From the NCBI GenBank assembly GCA_002751075.1, contig NAOQ01000183.1:1-64000 (forward strand): 64,000 nucleotides of DNA. The letters are read 5' to 3'. Under the pieces are notes generated by a model. The model was not told the DNA's origin. It did no database searches and was given only the letters and a program-made list of their open reading frames with translations. Of this stretch, positions 26,391 through 39,135 are shown one piece after another. Both the position numbers and the translations under genes were made by a program. The DNA is from Ichthyophonus hoferi (lineage: Eukaryota > Opisthokonta > Ichthyosporea > Ichthyophonida > Ichthyophonidae). How positions within the stretch are numbered: the first letter of the stretch is position 1; the number at the start of each line of letters is the position of its first letter.

Positions 26391-29340
26391 TAAATACTAG
26401 CACCTTATATACGTATTGAAAGTTTTAATTAAGTGTTATGGTTTGCTCTGTTAACTGCAATCCACTAAACAGTTAATAATAATTGAATTTCATTTGATGT
26501 GATCTGAGTTTGAGTATTATTAATCATATGCTAAGTGCTTATGTACTATTTGATGGATGGTTACTTGGAATCACTTAAGTATGTTAATATAGTACACAAA
26601 TTCTACCCAAATTTAATCTATGTGTACGTAGTAATGATATATATAGTATATCATATTGTATTGTTTGTTTACTCATATGAAACCTATGGGGATAGAGTGG
26701 CTCGGTCTTCAGGAAGTTGTTTCCGGTTAAATGTCGATTGGTGCAGTGTATCATAATATATATGATATTTGGTTCAGATCTTGTAAACTCCGTGATAGTA
26801 ATGTGATTAAAAATACTTGCAAATGTCACAGTTTTTGATATTTAGTATTATATCTTTACCAGTATGTTGGGATGTAGGAGTGTTGTCAGATATACTGATA
26901 TATGTTACCTTTTCAAATAATGCTTTGAATTTTTAAGTAGTGAACCTTTGGCGACATCATTTGTTTAGAGTAATAGGATTACTTAGTGACTTTCCTCTCA
27001 GTATAGATTGGGTTTTACATCTTACATAATCTTCTGTTTATCTATGCTAATGTGGTGAATTAGAAGCCACATTGCAACAATCAGATAATTAAGTAGAAGC
27101 TCAATCAAATAAGTAATTATAACTTCGAATTAATTTACAAAGATTTCAGAAATTCAGTGAATGCAATTTAATCTAAGTTCGACTATGGCTTTTAGTAGTC
27201 TGGGGAATTAACGTGATCTTATGAGCATACTTTAGATAAGAATACCTAAAGTCAGTTATTACCTTTGGATTGGGAATTAACTTATATCAGAAACTGTGTC
27301 AGTTCTATTGATTGGTCCACGGCTGTCGGGATCTCCAATTGCATAACTGGTACTGGTTAATATTGTTTGATCAATGTTAGTAATAGTTACTTGATCAGAT
27401 CTGTCTTTAAGGCTCAGTTGTTGTGATAGAGGTTCTAATAAAGGCTCATATACCAACTCTCAAGGTGGCTGTAGTAATTATATCTCTGTTCTAATTCAGA
27501 AGAGGTAGATGCTTTGATGCGCTTGGGTGCGAATGCGGAAATTGCACAATGAGATCAATTAGTAAGTGGTAATATATTTCGATGTAAATAATAAATATCG
27601 CCGCTATTTAATGTTATTAAGCAGTTCTCTGAGCTCTGAACGAACGAGCAATCTGGACGTACACGAGAGCTAGTGGTAGATTAGACATCACAATAACGAT
27701 GTGTGTATATTGCATATATATATATAATTAAATGCAAAGTATTTTTGTGTGCGTTTACGAGAACTTTGTATTTTTCTATTGATACCGCATAAGTGAACGG
27801 GGGTCCTTTATTATTGAATTTTGGTTTCTTTTATGCCTTGTTTTATCGCCAGTGTTAACTTAAGGTTAACACCAATGTAACTATGTTCAATATCTTAAAT
27901 GGAGCCAATCATAAAATATTCGTAGTGTTGCCTTATATGGCTCATTGGCTAATTCACTACATGTATCGACAAATTAATTATAATTACGTGTTCATTTTGA
28001 GTTAGCGATCTTGTAACAATTTATATTTTGGAGTTACTTACGAGTTAAAAGATCTACTGCCAAACCATGGTTTGCATTGCACATTTAAGTTAGAAGTAGA
28101 TTAGTTTCCATGTAACTAATGAATAAACGATTAACAAGGCATGTAGAACTGACTGATTCTAGCTCTTCCTCAACTATATAAGCAATTTGCAAAGATCATG
28201 TCTAGAAGGGTTGAAACATCCATTCCAATAATAGGCTTTTCCTCCTCTAATTAGGTTTTTTTCAAATGTCTATTACTGGGCTAACAATGGAGGCAGCTCT
28301 TAGTTCTGATCTGCTTTCAATATAAAATTGAGACGGTTGTAATGTAGTTGAAGGTACTATTATTATTCATAATAGACATTTGCTTCCGGTTAACAAACAT
28401 TAATTTCCTTAGAAATTGGTACTTTATTTTTCTGTGTGAACTTCGGGTGGGTACACTGTATTTATATTAAGTAAGATTACGACAATGAGATATACAAGGG
28501 CTTACTTGATTTCTTAATTCAAGAATAAGTTTGCTTAGGCTTTAGACCTAAAGCTAATCTTGAAATGTTCTAACCAATCGGGAAACCATTTTTAATTATC
28601 CTAATTGTAATTATTCCGTCTTTAAATTGGATTGGGATAATAGCTCATTAAACTATCAGTTCTTTGTAATACAATAAATATAGAATTGGAACACTAAATG
28701 ATATATAGTAAATCAAGACTGGACCAATATTCCATATAGTTTAGTTTAAATTTAACAAAAAAACATTTATTTGTTAGGAATCAATATAATCAGAAGTCCA
28801 CTATCAATGGCACAAATTAAATGCGATTATAAAGCCGAAAGGGACTGTTAAAATTACTATTTAGCAATCCAATGATTAGTTAGATTGAAATTATCAAAGA
28901 TTCATAATAGAAGACTATATAATAATCATCGGGAGAGAGCATGTAAAATTGAATACTAGGTATAAAGGTTACTAAGCTACAAATTATATGCTAAAAATCA
29001 ACATTTGGGCCAAAGCCATTTGAACTATAATAGTTCAAAAAATAAATAAAAGATCCTCAAATCTAATTTGAGTTTTACAGGCGAATGGGTATCTTGGCAT
29101 GACGAGCATCTAATCATATAGTTTTACCTAATTAAAATGAAAGATACAAGGCTTATGGATCAAATAAGAAAAAACAAAAAAATGTCTGGTACAGACTACT
29201 AGATCAGAAGAATAGCACATAAACCTGACTCTGGACAAACAAGTAGTAAATGAGCTATTAGATTGTTAGATATAACCTACCAATTTAAATAAAACTAAAG
29301 GCAGATCCAGTTTATGTAACTTACATTTATTTATAATTGA
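26391..29340. other. AT-rich gene-free stretch
   Basis: Nothing recognisable on either strand. Open frames of 70-80 codons near 26,535-26,829 overlap on opposite strands and show no family resemblance. Confidence 0.5.
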
Positions 29341-29344
29341 AAAA

Positions 29345-29475
29345 ATACCAAATTAAAGAGTAGTTTGACATGCACCCTTGCATACACGGAGTAAAGATAG
29401 GCTAAAACATATTTTCATTCGTATGAAAGTCAGCAGAATTTAAGGTCTAGGCCCAAAAGGTTAATAAAGCTAGTA
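29345..29475. repeat. Diverged half-copy of fold-back family
   Basis: The blocks 'gcatacacggagtaaagata' and 'gtcagcagaatttaaggtct' match the copy at 30,945-31,135 and, more weakly, the right arm of the fold-back at 29,812-30,260. Only one arm is recognisable. Confidence 0.5.
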
Positions 29476-29811
29476 GAACACAGTGAGTTGAGCTATCAGG
29501 ATTAAGTGTCATTGTTGTTGGCAGATAGCCTAGTGAAATTCCCAAGTGATCCAGAAGAGAATCTCTTAGCTTGGGATAGAAATGGTCCCAATATCATTCT
29601 TTGAAGAGTATGACATTGAAGGCAAAAATTAAAATTGTCCTAACACAATGAAGGATTGTGATGGCCCCTCATAGCTATTACAAGACTGGAGAGTCATTGA
29701 GAAGTTGCTGGACTTTTCTTAGGCTGTACGCATAAGCAATGCATTGACCGGACTCAAAACACATGAAATAAAATAGCTTGTCATAAGGCTATAATATTGC
29801 TGCCATTGGCT

Positions 29812-30260
29812 GGGTACAGGTAGCACATTGCTTAGGGATCCTGCCTATGGCGAGTCCTGCTGACTTGTTTAATAATAAAAATGTGTCTTGGCATATCTGT
29901 ACGCTATATGGGCAAAGAAACATGTTAAAATACACCCCAATTCGGTATTTATTTCTTGTAAACAAATGTAGGTCTCAAAAGCGCTCCTGTCTCTACTTAT
30001 TATTTCCAACAGTGTAGTGGAAGCGTACTGGGCCCATAGCCCTGCTACCATGCCGGGAATAATAAGTAGATACAGTAGCATTCCAGAGACCTATATTCGT
30101 TTACAAGAAGAGTGAATACCAAAATAGGGTACGTTTTAACGTACCCCTTTGCATAAATGGCGTGCGGATATGCTAGGGCACATTCTCATTATTAAACAAG
30201 TTAGGAGGACTTGCCATAGGCCTGATGCCTAAACAATGTGCTATCTGCACCCAAAACATC
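29812..30260. mobile_element. Fold-back (long inverted repeat) element
   Basis: Left arm 29,812-30,010 and right arm 30,054-30,260 are inverted copies around a loop of about 43 bp. Matching blocks include 'caggtagcacattg' with its reverse complement near 30,245, and 'ctacttattatttcc' with its complement near 30,060. There is no coding capacity. The structure resembles a fold-back transposon or a palindromic MITE. One-armed relatives lie at 29,345-29,475 and 30,945-31,135, so this is a repeat family and not a single inversion. Confidence 0.75.
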
Positions 30261-30261
30261 T

Positions 30262-30940
30262 GAGATGGCTTATTATATAGCTGCAGGATCTCTACCATTG
30301 GCTGATTCAAAAACAATTATAGATAACCTTGGATTGCTGTTTAGCACCAATAGATTGCCCCAACTATTTTCTCGGGCCATTTGTGCAATAATAATTACTA
30401 ATAATATTAACTGTTTATGGCTATATAAACAAATACCTAAATGAATTGAATATTACTATTTTAATACTCTCCCTTGGCCTAGGCGGACTATTTCACTTAA
30501 GGCATAAAATGCATGAAAAAAGAATATGAAAAAAATCTTAATATGATGACATTTCGAAGTGGCTGTAACATGGCGCCCAATGTTAAAAAAAACGGAAGAC
30601 CGTGTACTGTATGAATGTTCCTATTTGCTCTAGCTATATTTTAGGCTCTGGCTCTGGATCTGTGGAAGGCTCTGGCATCTGGCTCACGGCGGGTGGTGGC
30701 TGAGGTGATGTGGGGTGTGACCCAGTTGTTTTGTATATCACATTAAAGCGAGAAGTTTTGATAGTTTAAATGTAGATTTGAAGACAGTGTGTAGCTGTAA
30801 TTAAATTGAATCACTACACATAAAGGCCAGTGGATGAATGGAGGGTTGAGGTAAAATATTTTTGGCATTTGTTGATCGATGACTTAACAGAATTACCAGG
30901 TTTTGAGACCATAGTAAACTATTTAAGCTTCCTTTGCCAC
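30262..30940. other. Spacer between fold-back copies
   Basis: AT-rich DNA with a short GC-richer patch at about 30,640-30,720 made of 'ctctgg'-like words. No gene is recognised. Confidence 0.4.
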
Positions 30941-30944
30941 CATG

Positions 30945-31135
30945 TTGGAAATAATAAGTAGAGAGACGTGCGTGCCTGTGACCCATATTTGTTTATAAAG
31001 AAAGAGAAAACAAAATTAAGGGACATTTTAACGTGTCCCTTTGTATACACGGAGTACAGATATGCAAAGATATACTTTTAATACCAAACGAGTCAGCAGA
31101 ACTTGTCTTACGCAGGATGCTTAGGCAATGCAACA
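30945..31135. repeat. Second half-copy of fold-back family
   Basis: Collinear with the right arm of 29,812-30,260: 'ggaaataataagtagaga', 'cccatatttgtttataaag', 'attttaacgtgtcccttt', 'atacacggagtacagatatg' and 'gatgcttaggcaatgcaac'. No opposing arm was found beside it. Confidence 0.6.
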
Positions 31136-31139
31136 TTAA

Positions 31140-33150
31140 TATTAATAGTAATAGCATAAATAAATATTTGCGTACAGACCAACCTATATAGGTAAGAATT
31201 TTAAGGACAAAGAGTCGCGCCATAAATATACTCATCAACCTCTCCTAAGAAATCTTAGTAGATCATACTTATCTATAGATCCTCTTAATAAAAAACAATA
31301 CAAGCCATGTTGAACTGAAAAACATTTAAACAAATGTTTTTCTCTGTTTAACAATAAGAGAGATACCATCCATTAATCTAAATCTGAACGTTGATATTAT
31401 ATTAGGTCTTCCTGAAACTACCATTGTTGCAATCTAATGCTCTTACATTTGAGTTCTCAGAGTCAGTAACCCTTGGCAGCAAGCCTAGGCAGATAAGCTG
31501 AAACTCAGAATATATATATATTGCATTCATTTATATAACTACAGTTATTTGATATTATTAGCAATTGCTATTGCATACGTAGTCTAAAAAAAAATAGCCA
31601 ACTAAATCCTGATACTCCTTTCCTTCTTTCTGATTGATTAATTTTTCTTGGTGATTGATAGTATGATCTCTTTGGGCTACCTCGCCATTACTAATTTTTC
31701 TCTGAACGTGTCTTCATGAATTTCATCATAGGCAAATATAGAAAAAAAATATTGATTATTGTGATTATGGAAAAAACCAAGCATGTTTGAATGTTGATGA
31801 TCCGGTTATATATTTGGTAAAAGTAATTAGCACGAAGCAGATTTTGCTTTCATGCTATGTCTTATACATTAGTTACATACAAGCAAACATTACCCAACAG
31901 CAACCTGCCCAATTTGGATTTTAATAATGTATGACTGTTTTTAATATCTTCATGTAAATGTGTTCCCTAATCACGAGTTATAGCCACTCACTTTGGTATT
32001 CACCAGGGTAATGTAGTTATTTCTACAAATAAAGTGCACTTAATTAAATAATTGCAAATGAATCAAGTAAATAATATTCTAGATGTGGTACCTCCTAGTA
32101 TGCTGCCCCTTGATTATAGACATAGCCAGATTGTTGAGCTCTATGGTTGACCTATCGTAGAGGTAAACCACTTTACATGGTTAGCATTAAATACAAAGGC
32201 TATGCCATTTGAATATTCACGCAATGTTAGTAATACACATTCACAAGAGACATTAACTACAAATAATATCAATCATTGAAATTAACTATCTAGCTATTAA
32301 GTTAAAAAGATATGATTGTTTCAACTGAGACACAAGAAATAACATTGAGAACTGCTGATTTATTGTCTTCAGACAGGTCAGTGATGAAAATATTTCATAT
32401 GCGCAAAAGTCCTTTAACATGGGATTTCCACACTTGCTTTTTTTTTTTTAAGAAAAAAAAATAATATTTAAAGAGAAAAAGAGTTTTAATATTCTAAGAA
32501 AAGATGTTCATGTTGTACTGCCATTTGCATTTAATAAAATCTATATTGGAATGGATTGTAACTTACCTACTAGTGTGAGCTTTGAGTAATTATATCTATT
32601 GCGGTTATTAAATACAGGCTTTGTTTCATACTTTTCTCTAAAATTTCCCTTACGTATATGCAATATACAATACTCGTTATTAACTAAGATAGGTATCAGT
32701 TTTTAAATTGTCAATTAAGAGTCTGCGGGTCTCTGAACTATGTTATTTCTACCAAACTAGATGGGAAGGAATGCATTTGAGCCGTAGGAATTGCCAGATT
32801 CTGTTTAGGAATAGTATGATTTTAGCCCAATCACCACGTGACCGAATACCCTTCACATGTACTTATGGCCCAAATGACGCTAGGATATATAATCAGTTTA
32901 TGAGATCACTTTACAATGTTAGCTTATCCATGCTACAGTGTCTTGATTACAATCACAGTAGAGCTTTGTAGTATATCCATCTCGTATTAGGTGGGTTCCT
33001 ATGTATCTTGTAGGGTTTATGTTGTTGTGACAGGTTTATTACTGGGTGCTAAGCCGCCTAGGCCAGATATCTATTTCTTCCAAGACTAGTTGAATATAGT
33101 TGAATAGGTATCTTTTGATCACTCTTGATAACTTACTAGTCTCTGTGCTA
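31140..33150. other. AT-rich spacer upstream of GPN1
   Basis: There is no recognised gene. An open stretch of about 87 codons at 32,708-32,971 has no standard ATG at its start and no known relative that I can name. The last 150 bp before 33,156 must hold the GPN1 5' leader and promoter, but I see no clear motif there. Confidence 0.4.
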
Positions 33151-33155
33151 CAGCC

Positions 33156-35989
33156 ATGAGCACTGCAAGCATGCCACCCACTGAGAGCAGTAAGCCGCCC
33201 GTGGTTCTTGTTATTGGTATGGCTGGGGCTGGTAAAACCACTTTGATGCAGGTAGGCCCTCCCCCCGTCTCCTCTTAAAATTTTACTGCCTGCAAGTTTG
33301 CAGCAGACAATATATACTTACGACCACACCACACTGGGTGGTTATATATGTATATTAGACCATATTATGATGTCTCAATATATGTAGTTCGCTTATGTAT
33401 GATTTGGGTGAGGAAACAGAGAATTAATGCGTATGCTCGAGAGACCAATTTGTCGCCTTACATCATCAACCTGGATCCAGCTGTGCGGTCACTCCCTTAT
33501 GGTGCCAATATTGATATCCGCGACACAGTTAACTACAAGGAAGTCATGAAACAGTATCCTACTGCCTTTTCCTGTTATATTGCTCACTATTGGTTGTCCT
33601 TTATGATTCCGTGTGCGTGTGTTTATGGTCTTTCTGCCTTGACTAGCTCTTCCCTGACATATTCACTGATAGCAATACCTTCAGTGTCTTTATGTAGATT
33701 CCCTTTGTTCTTTTTCTTTCACCTAAACCCTGTGAGTTGTAGAGTTTTTTATTGGAAGACTGGTGCGTTTTTGTTTCCTTAGCCTTGTCCAGGTATCAAT
33801 TAGGACCTAATGGAGGTATTCTGACTGCCCTCAACTTGTTTGCTACACGGTTTGATAAAGTTATTGAGATTGTGGAGAAGCGCAGTCACGAAACTGAGTA
33901 AGTAAAGGAGAAGGGAGAGGGAGAGTAAAGGATGGGGAGGGACAAGGTCAACCTCTGATGGTGGGTTCTGTAGCTATGTATTCGTGGATACTCCTGGCCA
34001 GATTGAAATCTTCACCTGGAGTGCTAGCGGTGCCGTTATCACCGAGTCCCTAGCCTCTACCATGCCTACCTTGGTACTATATGTTATTGACACTCCACGC
34101 TGTGCTAGTCCCATTACCTTTGTCTCCAACATGCTCTATGCCTGCAGGTATGTGGGCTCAGTGGGAGGTGGGGTAATGTAAGAGGCTAGAAGGGGCACTG
34201 ACTGGGTTATACAGTATCTTTTACAAGACCAAACTACCTATGGTGGTGTGCTTCAACAAGGCTGACGTCATGGATAGCGAAGTATGCTCTCTCTGTTTCT
34301 TGTGACCCAAGTGTTGCCCTCCAATAGGAGGGATGGTATAGATAGGTATAGGGGGTAATTAGAGAGGGAATAGGAGGGTGTATTTATTAATGTATGGTGG
34401 TAGGCGTGGTGTACATCCCACCTAGAGATAGGAGTATGATGCTGATTCATAGGGCCAGTTCGCTACAGACTGGATGCAGGACTATGACCTGCTACAGGAG
34501 GCTTTACAGCAGGATGACTCCTATATGTCCACGCTGTCCCAGTCCATGGGCCTAGTCCTTGAGGAGTTTTACCGTACCCTGGCTGTATGTGGCCCCACCT
34601 GATGTATATATTCCTGTGTCCTCATATGACCTCCATACGACTGATTATCTTCATACACAGTTTGCCAGTGTCTCGGCCGTGACTGGGCAGGGTATGGGTG
34701 CACTGTTTGAGCGCATCCAGGAAGCAGTGGCCGACTATCACGAGTAGGTGTCCTGCATGTTAGGAGGGAGGGGGGCAGGGGGCAGGGGGGGCAGGGCCTA
34801 TGGTAGGTATCGACTAAGTACTTCTAATTACATTGCATTTCTGATATAAATTATACATGTACACGTCGCATAGTGTATCCAATCATTGTATCGATCCTAT
34901 CTAGGGTTGTCCTACTTATATATCTATACCTCTCGAGATCCAATATCTTTCTATGGTAGCATGCAATCCTGCTTGGTACAGCCCATTTGATGTTATTATG
35001 CTCCAGGCCCATGCTATCATAAACAGTAGCCTATTATATACATATATACATCTTGTCTTATGCACTAATGCATTCATGTATGCAATCCCTTTTTATTTTA
35101 TCGACCAGTCAGCCAGATGCAGATAGATACCCACAGAGACATCCATGGCAGCATGCGTATATTCATTCATGTGTATAGACCTTCCTTTTCATCTACATTT
35201 TCTTTTACGTCTACACCTAACTATAGAGATATACACACTCCGACCTATACCCAAAACTGATATAAATATAGGAGGATTTATACACCCATAAACAAGTGTT
35301 TTCTAAAATACAAGAAACACATACATTTTGCTACACATAAATGCACTGCTGTGGTTGGGGGTACTGTCTAGCCAATTGGTATATAGGCCCAGACATGACT
35401 GACCAATGACTGCCTTGCAGGACGTACGAGCCTGAGTTGGAAAGACTGAGGAAAGAGAAGGTAAGCCAACCCCTATGTGGATTGGATACTTGTTGTGATT
35501 GGGTTATCTAACATGAAGTTGTCCAATAGGCTGAAGCTGAGCAGAGGGCCAAGGATGAGGCAGTAGACAGATTGGAGACAGACCTAGGGAAGGGAGCTAG
35601 CGTTGTGGTAGACGGACAGGGTAGGTGTAATATACCTTCTAAGCAGCCTTTAGGCTGACTTGCATGATCAGGTAGGTCATGAGATACAGACTGACATCAT
35701 TTCTGGGGGAATAGCACATACCTTGGGTACGCCTGGAGTCAGTCACTGGAGATCACCAGCCCTTCCAGAGGATAGTAGTGATGATGATGAGGATAATACT
35801 ACAGGTGAGCCCCCTCCCCTATCCCCTGCCTGATGATTGATTGGTAGACAGGGAATATTATTTACATTTGTATCTGCGGTCATTTTACAGCCTGCTCTAG
35901 GGGGTTATGCTAACCCAATATCTTTCCCCACAGAAGATACAGAGGAACAGGAGAAGTCATTCCAAAGATTTCTTTCTAGCCAAAAGTAA
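33156..35989 (+). CDS. GPN1: GPN-loop GTPase 1 (11 exons)
   Basis: Small GTPase of the GPN family (also known as XAB1 or Npa3) that helps assemble and import RNA polymerase II. Exons: 33156-33251, 33420-33553, 33793-33897, 33974-34147, 34215-34281, 34459-34584, 34661-34743, 35421-35460, 35530-35620, 35676-35804, 35934-35989. They give 366 residues in phase, against about 374 in human. P-loop GMAGAGKTT is at 21-29, the GPN triplet GPN at 81-83, DTPGQ at 117-121, NKAD at 184-187 and a SAV guanine-binding loop near 239-241. The C-terminal part holds a charged helix (ERLRKEK onward) and an acidic patch (SSDDDEDN), as in GPN1 and unlike GPN2 or GPN3. The longest intron (34,744-35,420) holds nothing I recognise. 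Confidence 0.96.
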
Positions 35990-36254
35990 TACTATATATT
36001 ATTAACTATGTAGCTTGATATGGCTTATTTATGGATTTGTTGTATACATGCAGGCCATATATACCATTTACTCCATCTGCAGACATGTTGTTTGCCAAAA
36101 AGGTTTAAAAATGATCTACTACCTAATGGCTCATTGCAGTTTCTGTAAACCTTGATCTTTCATGTTTGAGTAACTTACGTACATATTAGGATGTCTATGA
36201 TAGTATAAATATTCGTATATATATAGATATATAGTGATTGCAAAATTTCATACT

Positions 36255-36260
36255 AATAAA
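36255..36260 (+). terminator. Candidate polyadenylation signal of GPN1
   Basis: AATAAA about 265 bp past the GPN1 stop codon. It is the first canonical hexamer I see on this strand after the gene. Confidence 0.35.
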
Positions 36261-39135
36261 AAGAGGATGTAGACGTATGTAATTTCCTATATTTCCAGAA
36301 TGAGGCCCAAACACGAATTAAACAACACTCGACATTTGGCTTCAGGGTTGACCCGAACCTCTTTATTCTTGCCAGGTCATCTCTTATTATACAGACTCGT
36401 TTGATCATGCCTTAACTATCATCATCTAGATACAACACTAATATTTGAGCAATGATATGATGGTTAACTCCATGTGAATGTATACAGTCTTATTGTGATT
36501 TCCTGTTTTTCCCTGGATTATAGTCATATGTATAGTGCTTATCTCCAAGACCCGGCTCTCAGGCATATATGTGCAGTAGCATAGTAGTTGGTTATCCGGC
36601 CTACCCACCAATATCAAGGACATACTATACACACGAGTTTCTCTTTGAGTATCGCTCAGAATATATAAATAGTGGAAATATACACTGAGTAGACGATGAC
36701 AATACTCATATCACGGGTTCTTATAAAATTACTTGCAGATTCAATCCATACGACATCACAGTTTCTACTACAAGCTACATTATAGCCAGTTCGAGCAATT
36801 TCTACATAAATACAATGATCACTCATAGTATACGTATTAAACCTATCTTTTTTGTTTTTTTTTTTAACTGTATCATAGTTTTTTATTTCTTACTTGAAGT
36901 GGAGTGTCTTTGCATATCTCAAACTAGATATTATGATTTGTATAAGCTAATTTATAAGAGGCGAACAATTTGAAGTAATGACATATCATATAGCCAGGCC
37001 AGAAAGCTATGATATCTTAATACAGTAGTAAACCACCAACCACTCATGGGCAACCCCTCCTCGACGTGGTTATCCAAGACCATTGCTTAGCAGAGCCTGA
37101 GTATGGACTATAAACTGGTTGCTGATCAGTGTGAGTTATAGACATTTTTTTGAAGGTTCTTGCGTGTATTTTGTTTTAGAATGTTGCTTTTTTATATGCT
37201 GCCTCAAAATTTATACTCATCGCTCTGAATACTAATCGTACGCAATATGATTGCTCATAGAAGAACAGTCAAGCAGCCTGAACCTGGGCACATGTTGTAA
37301 TGCATCACTATGCAAAGCCAATAATAGCCAACATGTTGTCCAGACTCCCCGTTTCATTAGCTAATTCATAGGTGCCTCTGGACGGCATTGAGGGGCAACT
37401 AATAAGTCAAGTCGAGCCAGTCAAGATCAATATCCAATTGCATTATCTCCCAATCTACCAGCATGGCATAACTGTATTAACATTAACATAATGCCATAAA
37501 ACACCCAACAGTACTGCCCAGGAAGCAGCTCCTTCCATACATACTTGTATTTAAGGTAAGGCCAATCTCTGAAGCACAGCAGGCTTGCTACTACAGGTCT
37601 TGAATTTTTATTGGCCCACAGGATTCGGGTTGAAAGCTGTGTATTGTTGACGACATTAATCGGATGACACGACACAAGAATTTTAAATATAAATTAGTAA
37701 GTAAGTAGCATTAATACAGTAACTCACATGTATAGCTTGTGATCCACTGCATGGGTGGTTAGTTATGGACATGCGCAGGTGGGTCAGGAAGTTGTTGACC
37801 TAGTACACATAAATACTAGATATGCCTCCTTATGTGCCGATTAGAACACCTAACCCAGGCCCTGAGCTAAAAGGTGCAGGAAATAGAAGTATGCACACGA
37901 AAAAAAATTTTTTTCATCATTTCAAAGTCATTAATTATTCGTTGTGTAACCACCCATACAGCTTACGAGTAAAGGTTTATGGTATCTGAGCTTGCCCATA
38001 GGTACTTAGGCTTACTTGAGCAGACTGGAGTGAAGGCTGATATGTGCATGTGTTTAATTAAGCCTTAAGCATTGCTTATTAATGAGATAAAAAAATCAGG
38101 TAAAAAAAAAAGAAGGAAAATAACTGTTTGCTCCTTGTAATTCCCTAACAAAGTTGAGAGATGTTACATGTTAACTAATTTCAATAATATGATTAAATAT
38201 CTGATGTTCCCAGGAGGCTTCCGCGATCGCATTCCAATTACTATATACGAATTGCAAGCCCAATCATCTTTGACTAATTAATTAGAAGCTATTGTAATAA
38301 TTATTAACAAACGCCCTATGAGCCCAAAAAGCTATAAATGGATGTATAGTTAAATCGGCCAATAACATAGACGCCTCCTTTAATAAACCAATTGAGCCAG
38401 ACTGCACACGTGAGCCCGTCGGGTAATCCTCCCTTTTGTGCCCCTAATCGAGACAAGCAAATTCTTTTAATTTTCTATCTTATGGTAATTAATGCATTGC
38501 AATTAAATTGTTAAAAATATATTTTCGAAAGCGTCTAGTTACATTTTTACGTTCACACCCATATTTATAAATATATTATTCTTGGTCACAGACATCTTTT
38601 AGAGCACATAGTGATACAATAGATGTCTCCCTGTAGTAGTCAAGGGCCATATATAAAACCACCTGCTTTTTTTCTGAAAACTTCGCGCTACCAGAGCCTT
38701 AGTAACAACCATAGTTGGTATGTTGTTAATAGACACCATACATGAAGGAGATATAAAAAAGACAAGACAGTTGAGCAGGAACTTAGTGTCATAAAAGGAT
38801 ATAGCCTAATAAGAGGTGTAGATAAGCTAGGTATTGCTAGGTGTCTTCTATATATACTATTAGTAGTTGTTTGCTTTATTATGTGACTTGCACTGGCTAA
38901 CATAAATTACAAACGAAAGAGCCTGCTAAAAGTTATGTCATTAAAACCTTCTGCCTTAATATTAATACTGTTAGTGTTGGATGACTTGTTGTAGTTAGGG
39001 TTTTTCTCTGAAGGTAAGATGCTAAGACCACACCTCACCTATTGTTTCAAACTGTTCATTATTATTGATACAGTCTTGTGGGTCTATATCGACAGTTAAC
39101 ACAGTAGGCAAGGACCTGGGGGTCTGATAAGCGCC
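36261..39135. other. Spacer between GPN1 and kinase gene
   Basis: AT-rich DNA with no convincing gene. An 82-codon frame at 37,427-37,675 (minus strand) has an even composition but no family I recognise and no partner exons. CCAAT boxes occur near 38,350-38,395, about 750 bp before the kinase start. Confidence 0.4.

Noticed and set aside
32708-32971. 87-codon frame before GPN1
   Set aside because: It has no standard ATG start, no recognisable family and no flanking exons.
37427-37675. 82-codon minus-strand frame between GPN1 and kinase
   Set aside because: No relatives recognised and no splice partners. It could be a transposon scrap, but I cannot support a call.
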